From Dictyoglomus sp. (lineage in GTDB: Bacteria > Dictyoglomota > Dictyoglomia > Dictyoglomales > Dictyoglomaceae): a DNA stretch of 64,000 nt. The notes under the pieces are model-generated. The model was not told the origin of the DNA, did no database searches, and saw nothing but the letters and a program-made list of their open reading frames with translations. A program made the position numbers and the translations under genes. Positions within the stretch are counted from its first letter, which is position 1. Each line of letters begins with the position of its first letter. Shown piece by piece: positions 9,655-17,020 of the stretch. The DNA lies in the NCBI GenBank assembly GCA_025060475.1, contig JANXBZ010000004.1:1-64000 (forward strand), given 5' to 3'.

Positions 9655-10695
9655 ATGAACGAAAAACAATGGGAAATAATACTAAATTGTGCAAATCTTA
9701 AACCTTTAGATAAAATTCCTATTGGTTTAATTGTTGATAGCCCATGGATTCCTGGATTTCTCGGTATTTCCCATTTGAAGTTTTATGCAATTCCTGAAAT
9801 ATGGCTAAATTCCTATTTTGAGATTAAAAGAAGATTTCCTGAGATAATTTTTATTCCAGACTTTTGGGTAGAATATGGAATGGCTCAGGAACCTTCTGGT
9901 TTTGGAGCAAAAATTACTTTTAATGAGAACTCTACACCAAATATTCATCCCATTATTCCTTCTGCGGATGATCTAGGAGAATATTTAAAAAAAATAAAAA
10001 CTCCAAATCCTAAAACCGATGGTTTTATGCCCTTTATTTTAGAATTTTACAAATATGTAGAACCTAAAATAAAAGAAAAGGGAGAATTTATAAAGATTGT
10101 TGCATCAAGAGGTCCCTTTGCCATTGCGTCCCATATTATGGGAGTATCTGAATTTTTAATATCAGTAAAAATATATCCTGAAGAAGCAAAAAAACTTATT
10201 GATATTACCACTAATCTAGTTATTGATTGGCTTTCTGCTCAAATAGAAATATTAAGAGATTCCGAGGGAATTCTTGTATTAGACGACATAGTAGGATTCT
10301 TCTCTGAAGAGGATTATCTAGAATTTTGCCATCCATCCTTGAAAAGAATTTTTTCTTATTTTAATTTTCCCGTAAAAATCTATCACAACGACACAAATAA
10401 CCCTGTCTTTTATAAATATCTTCCTGATTTAGGGATAAATATATTTAATTTCACCCATCTTCAAAACATAAAGGATGTTTACGAAAAAACCCAAGGGAAG
10501 ATTTGTCTTATGGGAAATATTCCTCCTTTAGACGTGCTAGTAAAGGGAACTCCTGAAGACGTTAAAAAGTATGCTAAAGATATATTAAAAGAATTCTCCT
10601 CAAAAAGGGGACTTATTCTTTCTGCAGGAGGAGGAGTATCTCCAGGAACTCCTGAAGAAAATATAAGAGCTTTAATTGAGATAGTAGGAATTTAA
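9655..10695 (+). CDS. UroD/MtaA-superfamily protein, probable second methyltransferase (MT-II)
   Basis: 346-residue member of the uroporphyrinogen decarboxylase superfamily, which includes MtaA/CmuA-type enzymes that take methyl from the corrinoid protein. SD GAGGAGG lies 12 bases before ATG 9655. In MtaA a His-x-Cys and a later Cys bind zinc to activate a thiol acceptor. Here the first site reads H244-N-D246 and the position of the later cysteine reads LSAGGG (322-327), so both zinc cysteines are absent. That argues against coenzyme M chemistry and leaves the acceptor (a folate, another thiol or something else) open. As the last gene of the methyltransferase operon it is the natural MT-II, but a heme role is not suggested by context. 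Confidence 0.75.
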   Translation: MNEKQWEIILNCANLKPLDKIPIGLIVDSPWIPGFLGISHLKFYAIPEIWLNSYFEIKRRFPEIIFIPDFWVEYGMAQEPSGFGAKITFNENSTPNIHPIIPSADDLGEYLKKIKTPNPKTDGFMPFILEFYKYVEPKIKEKGEFIKIVASRGPFAIASHIMGVSEFLISVKIYPEEAKKLIDITTNLVIDWLSAQIEILRDSEGILVLDDIVGFFSEEDYLEFCHPSLKRIFSYFNFPVKIYHNDTNNPVFYKYLPDLGINIFNFTHLQNIKDVYEKTQGKICLMGNIPPLDVLVKGTPEDVKKYAKDILKEFSSKRGLILSAGGGVSPGTPEENIRALIEIVGI

Positions 10696-10723
10696 AATCT
10701 CTATTTAAAACTAAAAAAATTCA

Positions 10724-10732
10724 TGGTATAAT
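10724..10732 (+). promoter_or_regulatory. Extended -10 promoter before the CBM lipoprotein operon
   Basis: TGGTATAAT is an extended -10 element with no clear -35. A start about 7 bases downstream would place the palindrome at 10741-10758 directly over the start site, the usual geometry for repression. Confidence 0.5.
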
Positions 10733-10740
10733 TTACATAA

Positions 10741-10758
10741 AACGGTTGCGCAATTGTT
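10741..10758. promoter_or_regulatory. LacI/GalR-type operator, site 1
   Basis: AACGGTTGCGCAATTGTT is an imperfect 18-base palindrome centred on GCGC, the shape of LacI-family operators. The core TTGCGCAAT recurs at 13857-13874, and I found no third intergenic copy in the window. It overlaps the predicted transcription start of the lipoprotein operon, so binding should repress it. The regulator itself is not in the window. Confidence 0.5.
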
Positions 10759-10763
10759 AGGTA

Positions 10764-10774
10764 AAAGGAGGTGA
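10764..10774 (+). promoter_or_regulatory. Orphan Shine-Dalgarno in the 5' leader (possible mRNA stabiliser)
   Basis: AAAGGAGGTGA would pair fully with the 16S rRNA tail, but no plausible start codon or ORF follows within reach. The gene has its own SD (AAAGGAGGGAT at 10807-10817) before GTG 10822. The same arrangement occurs in the leader of the gene at 12721-13770. STAB-SD elements near Bacillus mRNA 5' ends, which protect transcripts by binding 30S subunits, are the closest known parallel. Confidence 0.45.
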
Positions 10775-10821
10775 GATTTAAAATTTCTATCTTTTAAAAA
10801 TTTTCTAAAGGAGGGATAGTT

Positions 10822-11925
10822 GTGAGAAGTCACCAAAATTTAATTAAGTTTTTAGCTATTTTACTGATAGTTTCTCTTATTAGTGGATGTCAACCTCCTT
10901 TAAAACCACCGGCGGCACCAAGTAATTTACAAGCGGAAGCGCTATCTAAAACGGAAATAAGATTAACTTGGAAGGATAATTCAAATAATGAGGACGGATT
11001 TAAAATCGAAAGAAAAACCACTGATGGAACATACACTTTAATTGGAAGTGTAGGTGCCAATGTTACAACTTATACTGATACGAATCTGAATCCCGCAACT
11101 ACATATTATTATAGAGTATATGCCTATAACTCTGCAGGAAATAGCGGATATTCTAATGAGGCATCAGCAACTACATTAGCTCCTGGTGCTCCAAATCCTC
11201 CTTCCAATCTGCAAGCTGTAGTACAATTCCCCAATAAGATTGTTTTAAGTTGGCAAGACAACTCAGAGGACGAGGAGGGATTTAAAATCTATAGAAAGCT
11301 TCCAGGAGGAAATTGGGAGCTTATTGGAACTGTTGGTGCAAATATAACTCAACATGAGGAAACACCTCCTGTTTTAACTCTACTTGAATATAGAGTAACA
11401 GCATATAGTGCTTATGGAGAAAGTACTCCTGCAACAGCAAGTGTTCAAGGATTTATCCTTATTTCAACCTTTGAAGAAGGAACAGGAGCTTGGTATGGAA
11501 GAGGTGGATGTTCCATCGAAAGAAGTTCTACTGTAGCAAACACAGGACAATATTCCTTAAGAGTCTTCGGAAGAGATGCTACCTGGAAGGGACCTGCAAT
11601 AACACTATATGCAAGTAATGTAAATACTATCACTCCAGGAAAAACTTATCGTATATACATATGGGGATATCAAAGTACGGGAGACACTCAAAGTCTTACT
11701 GTAACTATGGAAAGAAAGTTACAAGATGGTAGTACAAGATGGGATACCATAGTATGGCGACACCCTACACCCACAAATACATGGACTCTCCTCTCAGGAA
11801 CATATACTTTTCCTGCGAATTTAGGAACACAAACAGATACAATAAGAGCCGATCTTTATGTGGAATCTCCAAATGCCTCATTGGAATTTTATATCGATGA
11901 TGTTGCTATTGTAGAAAGACCTTAA
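10822..11925 (+). CDS. Lipoprotein with two fibronectin type III domains and a C-terminal carbohydrate-binding module
   Basis: Surface or periplasmic lipoprotein, 367 residues, starting at GTG 10822 after SD AAAGGAGGGAT. The signal peptide ends in lipobox LISGC with C23 as the lipidated residue. Two FnIII domains follow (about 31-118 and 123-210; each has the LTWKDNSNNEDGFKIER / LSWQDNSEDEEGFKIYR opening). The last 155 residues form a CBM4/9-like beta-sandwich (from LISTFEEGTGAWYG to LEFYIDDVAIVER). No catalytic domain is visible, so it probably binds polysaccharide at the cell surface. The CBM is paralogous to the one in the next gene. Expression is probably controlled by the operator at 10741-10758. 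Confidence 0.8.
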   Translation: MRSHQNLIKFLAILLIVSLISGCQPPLKPPAAPSNLQAEALSKTEIRLTWKDNSNNEDGFKIERKTTDGTYTLIGSVGANVTTYTDTNLNPATTYYYRVYAYNSAGNSGYSNEASATTLAPGAPNPPSNLQAVVQFPNKIVLSWQDNSEDEEGFKIYRKLPGGNWELIGTVGANITQHEETPPVLTLLEYRVTAYSAYGESTPATASVQGFILISTFEEGTGAWYGRGGCSIERSSTVANTGQYSLRVFGRDATWKGPAITLYASNVNTITPGKTYRIYIWGYQSTGDTQSLTVTMERKLQDGSTRWDTIVWRHPTPTNTWTLLSGTYTFPANLGTQTDTIRADLYVESPNASLEFYIDDVAIVERP

Positions 11926-11940
11926 AAAAATTACTATATC

Positions 11941-11972
11941 TCTCCCCTGGGATAATATAGTCCCAGGGGAGA
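11941..11972 (+). other. Intercistronic 12-bp perfect hairpin
   Basis: TCTCCCCTGGGA (11941-11952) and TCCCAGGGGAGA (11961-11972) form a perfect 12-bp stem with an 8-base loop. No T-run follows it on the + strand, so it is not a normal intrinsic terminator. Its place 15 bases after one lipoprotein gene and 28 before the next suggests protection of the upstream mRNA end or partial termination. Confidence 0.6.
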
Positions 11973-11999
11973 AGAATTTAAGTTAAGGGGGGAAAAATT

Positions 12000-12671
12000 T
12001 TGAAAAAGTACAGTATATTTATTTTGATAGTTATTTATTTATACTCTCTTTTTATTACAGGATGCGCAAGACCAATAGAAGTACCATCAACTTCTCCAGC
12101 TCCCTCTGAACCTATTCCTAAGACTGAAGTTCAAATTCCAAAGGCAGAAGAAATAAAAGGACTTATTCTCTTAACCACTTTTGAAACAGGGGAAGAAGGA
12201 TGGCAACCTTTTGGAGGAGGGGTAAAGATAAGTATTTCTGAAAAAGTCGCTCGTTCTGGAAAATTTAGTCTTTACGTTGAAGGAAGAAGTGCTGGATGGC
12301 ATGGAGCCCAAATACCTCTAAAAAATATCCTGCAACCTGGAAAAACTTATAATATCTCAACCTGGATTTACCAAGAAAGTGGAACTGATCAAAGAATGAT
12401 CTTAACTATGAGAAGAAAATACAGTACTGACGAAAGTACTCAGTATAACTGGATCAGAGCTCAATTTGTACCTAATAAAAAATGGACAGAGTTTAGAGGA
12501 TCATACAGTATACCATCAGGTGCAATAATTGAGGATTTAGCTTTATATATAGAAGCTCCTGATAATGCGAATCTTACATTTTATATTGATGATTTAGTTA
12601 TAACAGAAAAAGGATCCTCCTTTAAATTAAATCCTGAGCTATTAACCCTTATATCTAAGTATATCAAATAA
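12000..12671 (+). CDS. Lipoprotein with a single carbohydrate-binding module
   Basis: 223-residue lipoprotein starting at TTG 12000, chosen because the purine-rich SD AAGGGGGG (11985-11992) lies just before it and a signal peptide begins at once. The lipobox is FITGC with C22 as the lipidated cysteine. A Pro/Ser-rich linker (about 23-50) leads to a CBM4/9-like domain (LLTTFETGEEGWQPFGGG to LTFYIDDLVITEKG, about 55-207). The domain aligns with the C-terminal domain of the preceding lipoprotein, so the pair arose by duplication of this module. Likely role: polysaccharide capture at the envelope. Confidence 0.75.
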   Translation: MKKYSIFILIVIYLYSLFITGCARPIEVPSTSPAPSEPIPKTEVQIPKAEEIKGLILLTTFETGEEGWQPFGGGVKISISEKVARSGKFSLYVEGRSAGWHGAQIPLKNILQPGKTYNISTWIYQESGTDQRMILTMRRKYSTDESTQYNWIRAQFVPNKKWTEFRGSYSIPSGAIIEDLALYIEAPDNANLTFYIDDLVITEKGSSFKLNPELLTLISKYIK

Positions 12672-12687
12672 AAGATTGAACATTATA

Positions 12688-12714
12688 AGCCCCTCCATAT
12701 TGGAGGGGCTTTTT
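12688..12714 (+). terminator. Rho-independent terminator of the lipoprotein operon
   Basis: AGCCCCTCCA / TGGAGGGGCT form a perfect 10-bp stem (12688-12697 and 12701-12710) with a 3-base loop, followed by TTTT. It lies 17 bases after the upstream stop and just before the convergent gene end. Confidence 0.9.
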
Positions 12715-12720
12715 ATTAAA

Positions 12721-13770
12721 TTACCAACTTATGGATATTGAATTTTCCACAACAAATTTTTCTTGATCTACAGGTGTGGGTGAGGAAGTTATTACTCTTG
12801 CTCTAAACCATCGCTCAGAGGGATCATATCTATAATAAGCCCTCAAAATATTAGTTGCAGGTCCAATTAAAGTTGTAAGATCTATATACCACGCAAGATT
12901 TGGATCCTGAGCAAATTCTACAGTAGATCTATATCCAATCCATGCATTTATTTTACCAAGAGTTCCTAAGGGGATACTTGCAGAACCTATAAGAACTGTT
13001 CCATTTATATCGTTATAACTAAGATCAAGGGAGAAAGTCCCTATAGGTAATCCTTGAGTTATTTTAGCTCCTAACACCCAATTTGCAGTTACCCATGCAG
13101 GTTTAACTGGATTACTCGAAGCATATTCTCCATATATTTCCAAATTTGAAAAAGGCTTGATTTCTCCTCCAAAGGAAAGTACCGAAGTATAAGTATTCGG
13201 AGTACCATAAGGAGATCCACCAGTAAAGAATTCAGATTTATAAATTCCCCATATGTTAATGGGAATATTTGCAAATTTAAAATTTGTGTCCGCCCTTACC
13301 ACTAATGTTCCTTGAGTATAAGTATAAAGTTTACCCTCGGTGGTAGTAGGAGCATAAGCCAAGGTAATTTTTAAAGGAGTATTTAATACTGCTCTAATCC
13401 CTGTTCCCCCACTGAGAGCTCCTAAAAAAGGATAATATTTATAACTTGGTCCCATTCTTCCCACCAATTTTGTTCCAGGAACACTCAGCCTATTCACTGC
13501 TAAAGTTAAATCTAACAAGTTTGCAATTTGAGATAAAGTTATTTCATGTTGTTGCCACCAACCTAGACTTCCTCCACTCCAGTAACCAAAACCTAATCCA
13601 AATAAAGCAGAAACATTCTGGCGAGAAACCGAAGACCAAATAACAGTTCCTGTAGATTCAAAATATGATTTTTCTTGTGGCCATAATCTAATGTTAAAAC
13701 CTGCAGTAACAGCATAAGCCGGAACAATAATAAAAAATAATAAGATAAAAAGCAAAATCAATTTTTTCAT
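12721..13770 (-). CDS. Predicted outer-membrane beta-barrel protein
   Basis: 349 residues with a clear signal peptide (cleavage after about A20 in VPAYAVTAG). The mature chain is made of alternating, aromatic-rich, amphipathic beta strands, and the last residues (ENSISISW) end in an aromatic residue like the C-terminal strand signal of outer-membrane proteins. I do not recognise a named family. SD AGGAGGTG precedes the ATG. A strong promoter and a LacI-type palindrome lie upstream and match the arrangement at the CBM lipoprotein operon, so it may be a sugar-responsive porin for the oligosaccharides those lipoproteins bind. That link is inferred from the shared site. Confidence 0.65.
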   Translation of the reverse strand: MKKLILLFILLFFIIVPAYAVTAGFNIRLWPQEKSYFESTGTVIWSSVSRQNVSALFGLGFGYWSGGSLGWWQQHEITLSQIANLLDLTLAVNRLSVPGTKLVGRMGPSYKYYPFLGALSGGTGIRAVLNTPLKITLAYAPTTTEGKLYTYTQGTLVVRADTNFKFANIPINIWGIYKSEFFTGGSPYGTPNTYTSVLSFGGEIKPFSNLEIYGEYASSNPVKPAWVTANWVLGAKITQGLPIGTFSLDLSYNDINGTVLIGSASIPLGTLGKINAWIGYRSTVEFAQDPNLAWYIDLTTLIGPATNILRAYYRYDPSERWFRARVITSSPTPVDQEKFVVENSISISW

Positions 13771-13830
13771 TTTAGCACCTCCTATTTTCTTAATGAAGAT
13801 AATTTAAATTTTGTTTTTAAGAGTTTTAAA

Positions 13831-13840
13831 TCACCTCCTT
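13831..13840 (-). promoter_or_regulatory. Orphan Shine-Dalgarno in the 5' leader of the beta-barrel gene
   Basis: On the - strand this reads AAGGAGGTGA. It sits about 60 bases before the ATG with no nearby start codon, while the gene has its own SD directly before the start. It is the second instance of the pattern seen at 10764-10774, again just downstream of a TTGCGCAAT palindrome. Confidence 0.45.
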
Positions 13841-13856
13841 ATTAATTATGATTAAA

Positions 13857-13874
13857 TCGCATTGCGCAATCGTT
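13857..13874. promoter_or_regulatory. LacI/GalR-type operator, site 2
   Basis: On the - strand: AACGATTGCGCAATGCGA. It shares TTGCGCAAT and the flanking AACG with site 1 and starts about 19 bases after the -10 box of the beta-barrel promoter, so a bound repressor would block early elongation or initiation. It could also affect the divergent transketolase promoter about 85 bases away. Confidence 0.5.
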
Positions 13875-13892
13875 TATTTTGATTTATAATTA

Positions 13893-13921
13893 ATTATAAT
13901 TTGTATTCTTTAAAAAGTCAA
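13893..13921 (-). promoter_or_regulatory. Sigma-70-type promoter of the beta-barrel gene
   Basis: On the - strand TTGACT (13916-13921) and TATAAT (13893-13898) are separated by exactly 17 bases. This is one of the best promoter matches in the window and suggests strong expression when not repressed. Confidence 0.7.
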
Positions 13922-13958
13922 ATATAAATTTATGCTTTTTCTTCTTCTACCTTTTTAG

Positions 13959-13964
13959 TATAAT
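13959..13964 (+). promoter_or_regulatory. -10 box of the transketolase promoter
   Basis: TATAAT lies 37 bases before the chosen start at 14002, with only a weak T-rich -35. It overlaps the ATG at 13963, which is a further reason to reject that ATG as the translation start. Confidence 0.5.
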
Positions 13965-14001
13965 GAATAAAACTTTAATAAGAAGTTGTGGAGGTGCAAT
14001 G

Positions 14002-15930
14002 ATGGATATAAGAGTGGAGAAAGGATTTACAAAGGAGAGAATAGAAAAAGACATATTAGAATATCTAAAAGGATTAGCCCATAAGTGCAGAGGAGATATT
14101 TTAAAGATGACCACATTAGCAGGATCAGGCCATCCAGGAGGCTCCATGTCCTCTATTGAAATGTATCTTACTCTTTTTTTCTTTGCTAATGTAGATCCTA
14201 AAAATCCAAGAAATCCTGACAGAGATAGGATAATAATAAGTCATGGACATACATCTCCTGGAGTTTATTCTGCCCTTGGAAATTTAGGATTCTTTGATAT
14301 TGATAAAGCAATAGCTTATTTTAGGCTTGCAGGAAGTATGTTTGAGGGACATGTGGAAAGATATGTTCCAGGAGTGGAATGGAGTACTGGGAACTTAGGG
14401 CAAGGACTTTCTGCAGGATGTGGTATGGCTCTCTCCGCAAGACTTCTTAAAAAAGATTTTCATGTCTTTGTGGTAATGGGAGATGGAGAACAACAAAAGG
14501 GACAAATTTCTGAGGCAAGAAGATTTGCAGTAAAATATAATCTTTCTAATTTAACTGTCCTTATTGATTATAATAAACTTCAATTATCAGGTCCCTTATC
14601 TTCTATTATGCCTCAGAATATAAAAGAAAATTATCTTTCTGATGGATGGGAAGTAATAGAAGTAGATGGCCATGATTTCCAAGATATATATCAAGGTATA
14701 AGAAAGGCAATTTCCGATGGAAAACCCACAGCAATTTTAGCCCACACAGTAATGGGGAAAGGTGTTTCCTTTATGGAGAATAAGTTTGAGTTTCATGGAA
14801 GGGCATTAAAGATAGACGAATATAAAAAAGCATTAGAGGAACTGGGAATAGAGGATGATTTGGAGAAGTACAGGAAGATGAGAGAAGAATTTAAGAGTGG
14901 AGAAAAACATGTTATAGAGATAGAGCCAGTGAATATAGATACTGGAGAGCCCTTTACCTATACCCCTGATGTAAAGATAGATAATAGATCTTCCTTTGGA
15001 AAAGCATTAAAGAATCTTGCAGAGTTAAATATTGGAAAAGAAGGAAGAACTCCTATTGCAGTTTTTGATTGTGATTTAGTGGAATCGGTAAGAACTCATG
15101 AATTTGAAAAGGTTGCTCCAGATAACTTTTTTGAGGGAGGAATACAGGAGCACAACACAGCAACTATAGCAGGAGCTTTATCTACTCAAGGAGTCTTAAC
15201 CTTCTTTGCGGATTTTGGGGTTTTTGGAGTAGATGAGACCTATAATCAACATAGATTAAATGATATTAACTTCACAAATTTAAAAGTAGTAGTAACCCAT
15301 TGTGGTTTGGATGTGGGAGAAGATGGAAAAACCCATCAATGCATAGATTATATTGGTCTACCAAGGAACCTTTTTGGTTTTAAGATTATTGTTCCTGCGG
15401 ATGCAAATCAGACCGATAGAGTAATAAGATATATAGCAAAGGAAAAAGGAAATTTCTTAGTTGCCATGGGAAGATCCGCTCTTCCCATAATAACCGATGA
15501 GAATGGAAATCCTTTCTTTGGAGGAGATTACAAGTTTATTTACGGAAAGATGGACAAGATAAGGGATGGAGATAAGGGAGCAATAATCACTATGGGAAGT
15601 ATGGTATTTAGGGCAGTTCAGGCTTGGGAAAAATTAAAGGAAATGGGAATAAAGGTAAAGGTTTTTAATTTTTCCACACCTAAAGAGATAGACTGGGATT
15701 CTTTAAAGGAGGCAGTAGATACAGGATTAGTTATAACCTATGAAGATCATAATGTCCATACTGGAATAGGAAGCATTATTGGGAATGCCATAGCAGAAAA
15801 GGGATTTAAAGTTAAGTTTATAAAATTAGGGGTAAAAGAATACGGAGCATCGGGAAAACCTGATGATCTTTTTAAACTTCAAGGTTTAGATGTAAACTCT
15901 TTAGTTAACGTAATAAAGGAAAATATATAA
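14002..15930 (+). CDS. tkt: Transketolase
   Basis: Thiamine-diphosphate enzyme of the non-oxidative pentose phosphate pathway; it would process pentoses such as xylose. Start 14002 (642 residues) is preferred because SD GGAGGTG lies at 13990-13996; the upstream ATG 13963 falls in a -10 box and ATG 13999 is too close to the SD. All three domains are in one chain: the PP domain with H44, H81 and the ThDP motif G160-D-G-E with N191, the PYR domain with FFEGGIQEHN around 380, and the C-terminal domain. The length is normal. It has its own promoter and a terminator at 15938. Confidence 0.93.
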   Translation: MDIRVEKGFTKERIEKDILEYLKGLAHKCRGDILKMTTLAGSGHPGGSMSSIEMYLTLFFFANVDPKNPRNPDRDRIIISHGHTSPGVYSALGNLGFFDIDKAIAYFRLAGSMFEGHVERYVPGVEWSTGNLGQGLSAGCGMALSARLLKKDFHVFVVMGDGEQQKGQISEARRFAVKYNLSNLTVLIDYNKLQLSGPLSSIMPQNIKENYLSDGWEVIEVDGHDFQDIYQGIRKAISDGKPTAILAHTVMGKGVSFMENKFEFHGRALKIDEYKKALEELGIEDDLEKYRKMREEFKSGEKHVIEIEPVNIDTGEPFTYTPDVKIDNRSSFGKALKNLAELNIGKEGRTPIAVFDCDLVESVRTHEFEKVAPDNFFEGGIQEHNTATIAGALSTQGVLTFFADFGVFGVDETYNQHRLNDINFTNLKVVVTHCGLDVGEDGKTHQCIDYIGLPRNLFGFKIIVPADANQTDRVIRYIAKEKGNFLVAMGRSALPIITDENGNPFFGGDYKFIYGKMDKIRDGDKGAIITMGSMVFRAVQAWEKLKEMGIKVKVFNFSTPKEIDWDSLKEAVDTGLVITYEDHNVHTGIGSIIGNAIAEKGFKVKFIKLGVKEYGASGKPDDLFKLQGLDVNSLVNVIKENI

Positions 15931-15937
15931 AAATAAT

Positions 15938-15955
15938 GGGGACCTTTTGGTCCCC
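15938..15955. terminator. Bidirectional terminator between convergent genes
   Basis: GGGGACC TTTT GGTCCCC forms a perfect 7-bp stem. On the - strand it is followed by ATTATTTTTATA, a good U-rich tail; on the + strand the tail is TTAT. It separates transketolase from the convergent gene whose stop begins one base later. Confidence 0.8.
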
Positions 15956-16882
15956 TTATCTTCTAAATATTTTCTCCCCTGTATTAGGCCAGATAATCTT
16001 CTCCTCTTGAAGCATGTTAAAGGCAGAGAGTTCCAATTTTTCCGCAAAACTTTCTTCTCCTCTGGCCCTAATTTCTCTTAATAATCGAGCATATAATCTT
16101 TCTACCTCTTGAGCTAAAAAGGTAATTTCCTCTTGAGACTCAATGTAGCAGTTCCAAGTTTTTCTATCAAAGGTTATTTTTAATGGTCCTTGGGTTCTTT
16201 CAAGAGGAAGAAGGATAAGCTCTGTAGCGTTTTGTCCCCATCTTTCAACTAGCATTTTTGCAATATTCGATAGAATTCTCTGGGAAAAACCTATAATTTT
16301 TTTCCTTTCTTCTTTTTCCCACTCTTCAAAGTAATCCACCAAAGGAATACCTTCTATAACAAATACATTTAAGTTTCCCTTTGGAGGTAAAACTCCAGGA
16401 AGAACATTTAGAGGAGTTCCTTTTTGGAAAAGCCAATATTTAACTTCAGAGGAACTCTCATAAAAAACTACCCCACTAAAACCTCTTTTCTGAAGAAGGG
16501 CAAAAAATCTACTAGGAATTATAGTATCTACATCCAATTGGGTATAGAGGGGTTTTCCTATATAAAGACCTGCGAGGGCAATAATGAGACTCTTATCTAT
16601 ATTATAAAAACTTACCTTGCCAATTCCTGAATAGATCTGTTGAACTAAGAAATTTATGGAGCTTAAATCATCATACTCTAAAATATTTAGTATTCTTGCA
16701 AGAAAAGCTTTTCCTTGATGAATTAGTACAATTTCTCTAATCTTCTCATCCCAATAATAAAGCACTCCTGTTGATTTTTCCTTTCTTATTTTGGAAAGAA
16801 AACGATCAAAATTTAAAAGATAAGAAGGTAAATCCCCAAACTCTAAGTTTTTCTTGTCGAGGAGCTTTGTGATATCCTCCAT
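15956..16882 (-). CDS. Conserved-looking protein of unknown function (308 aa)
   Basis: I do not recognise this protein. It has no signal peptide or membrane segment. It appears to hold two related alpha/beta segments, around 35-80 (STGVLYYWDEKIREIVLIHQGKAFLARIL) and 130-165 (FSGVVFYESSSEVKYWLFQKGTPLNVL). Such strand-rich repeats with a short effector-like loop recall DUF4388/PATAN-type domains of regulatory proteins, but that is a weak resemblance. A charged helical C-terminal third follows. It stands alone between transketolase (convergent) and the GH106 operon (divergent), with no obvious partner. Confidence 0.6.
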   Translation of the reverse strand: MEDITKLLDKKNLEFGDLPSYLLNFDRFLSKIRKEKSTGVLYYWDEKIREIVLIHQGKAFLARILNILEYDDLSSINFLVQQIYSGIGKVSFYNIDKSLIIALAGLYIGKPLYTQLDVDTIIPSRFFALLQKRGFSGVVFYESSSEVKYWLFQKGTPLNVLPGVLPPKGNLNVFVIEGIPLVDYFEEWEKEERKKIIGFSQRILSNIAKMLVERWGQNATELILLPLERTQGPLKITFDRKTWNCYIESQEEITFLAQEVERLYARLLREIRARGEESFAEKLELSAFNMLQEEKIIWPNTGEKIFRR

Positions 16883-16959
16883 TTTACCCCTCTTTTCTCC
16901 AAAACTTTCATTTTTAATTTATCATAAATTTCAAATTTAGAAAAGAGCCTTTTAAAAAT

Positions 16960-16988
16960 TTGCCTGAAAAAAAGAAAAATAATAAAAT
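16960..16988 (+). promoter_or_regulatory. Promoter of the GH106-lexA operon
   Basis: TTGCCT (16960-16965) and TAAAAT (16983-16988) are separated by 17 bases, about 32 bases before the TTG start. Confidence 0.5.
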
Positions 16989-17020
16989 TAAAAGAAATTA
17001 AAGGAAGGAGGAAGTCTATT

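Noticed and set aside
10696-10821. Riboswitch in the lipoprotein leader
   Set aside because: No known aptamer pattern or folded core; promoter, operator and SD elements account for the space.
13963-14001. Upstream ATG as transketolase start
   Set aside because: It lies in a TATAAT box, lacks an SD, and adds a non-conserved tail; SD GGAGGTG favours 14002.
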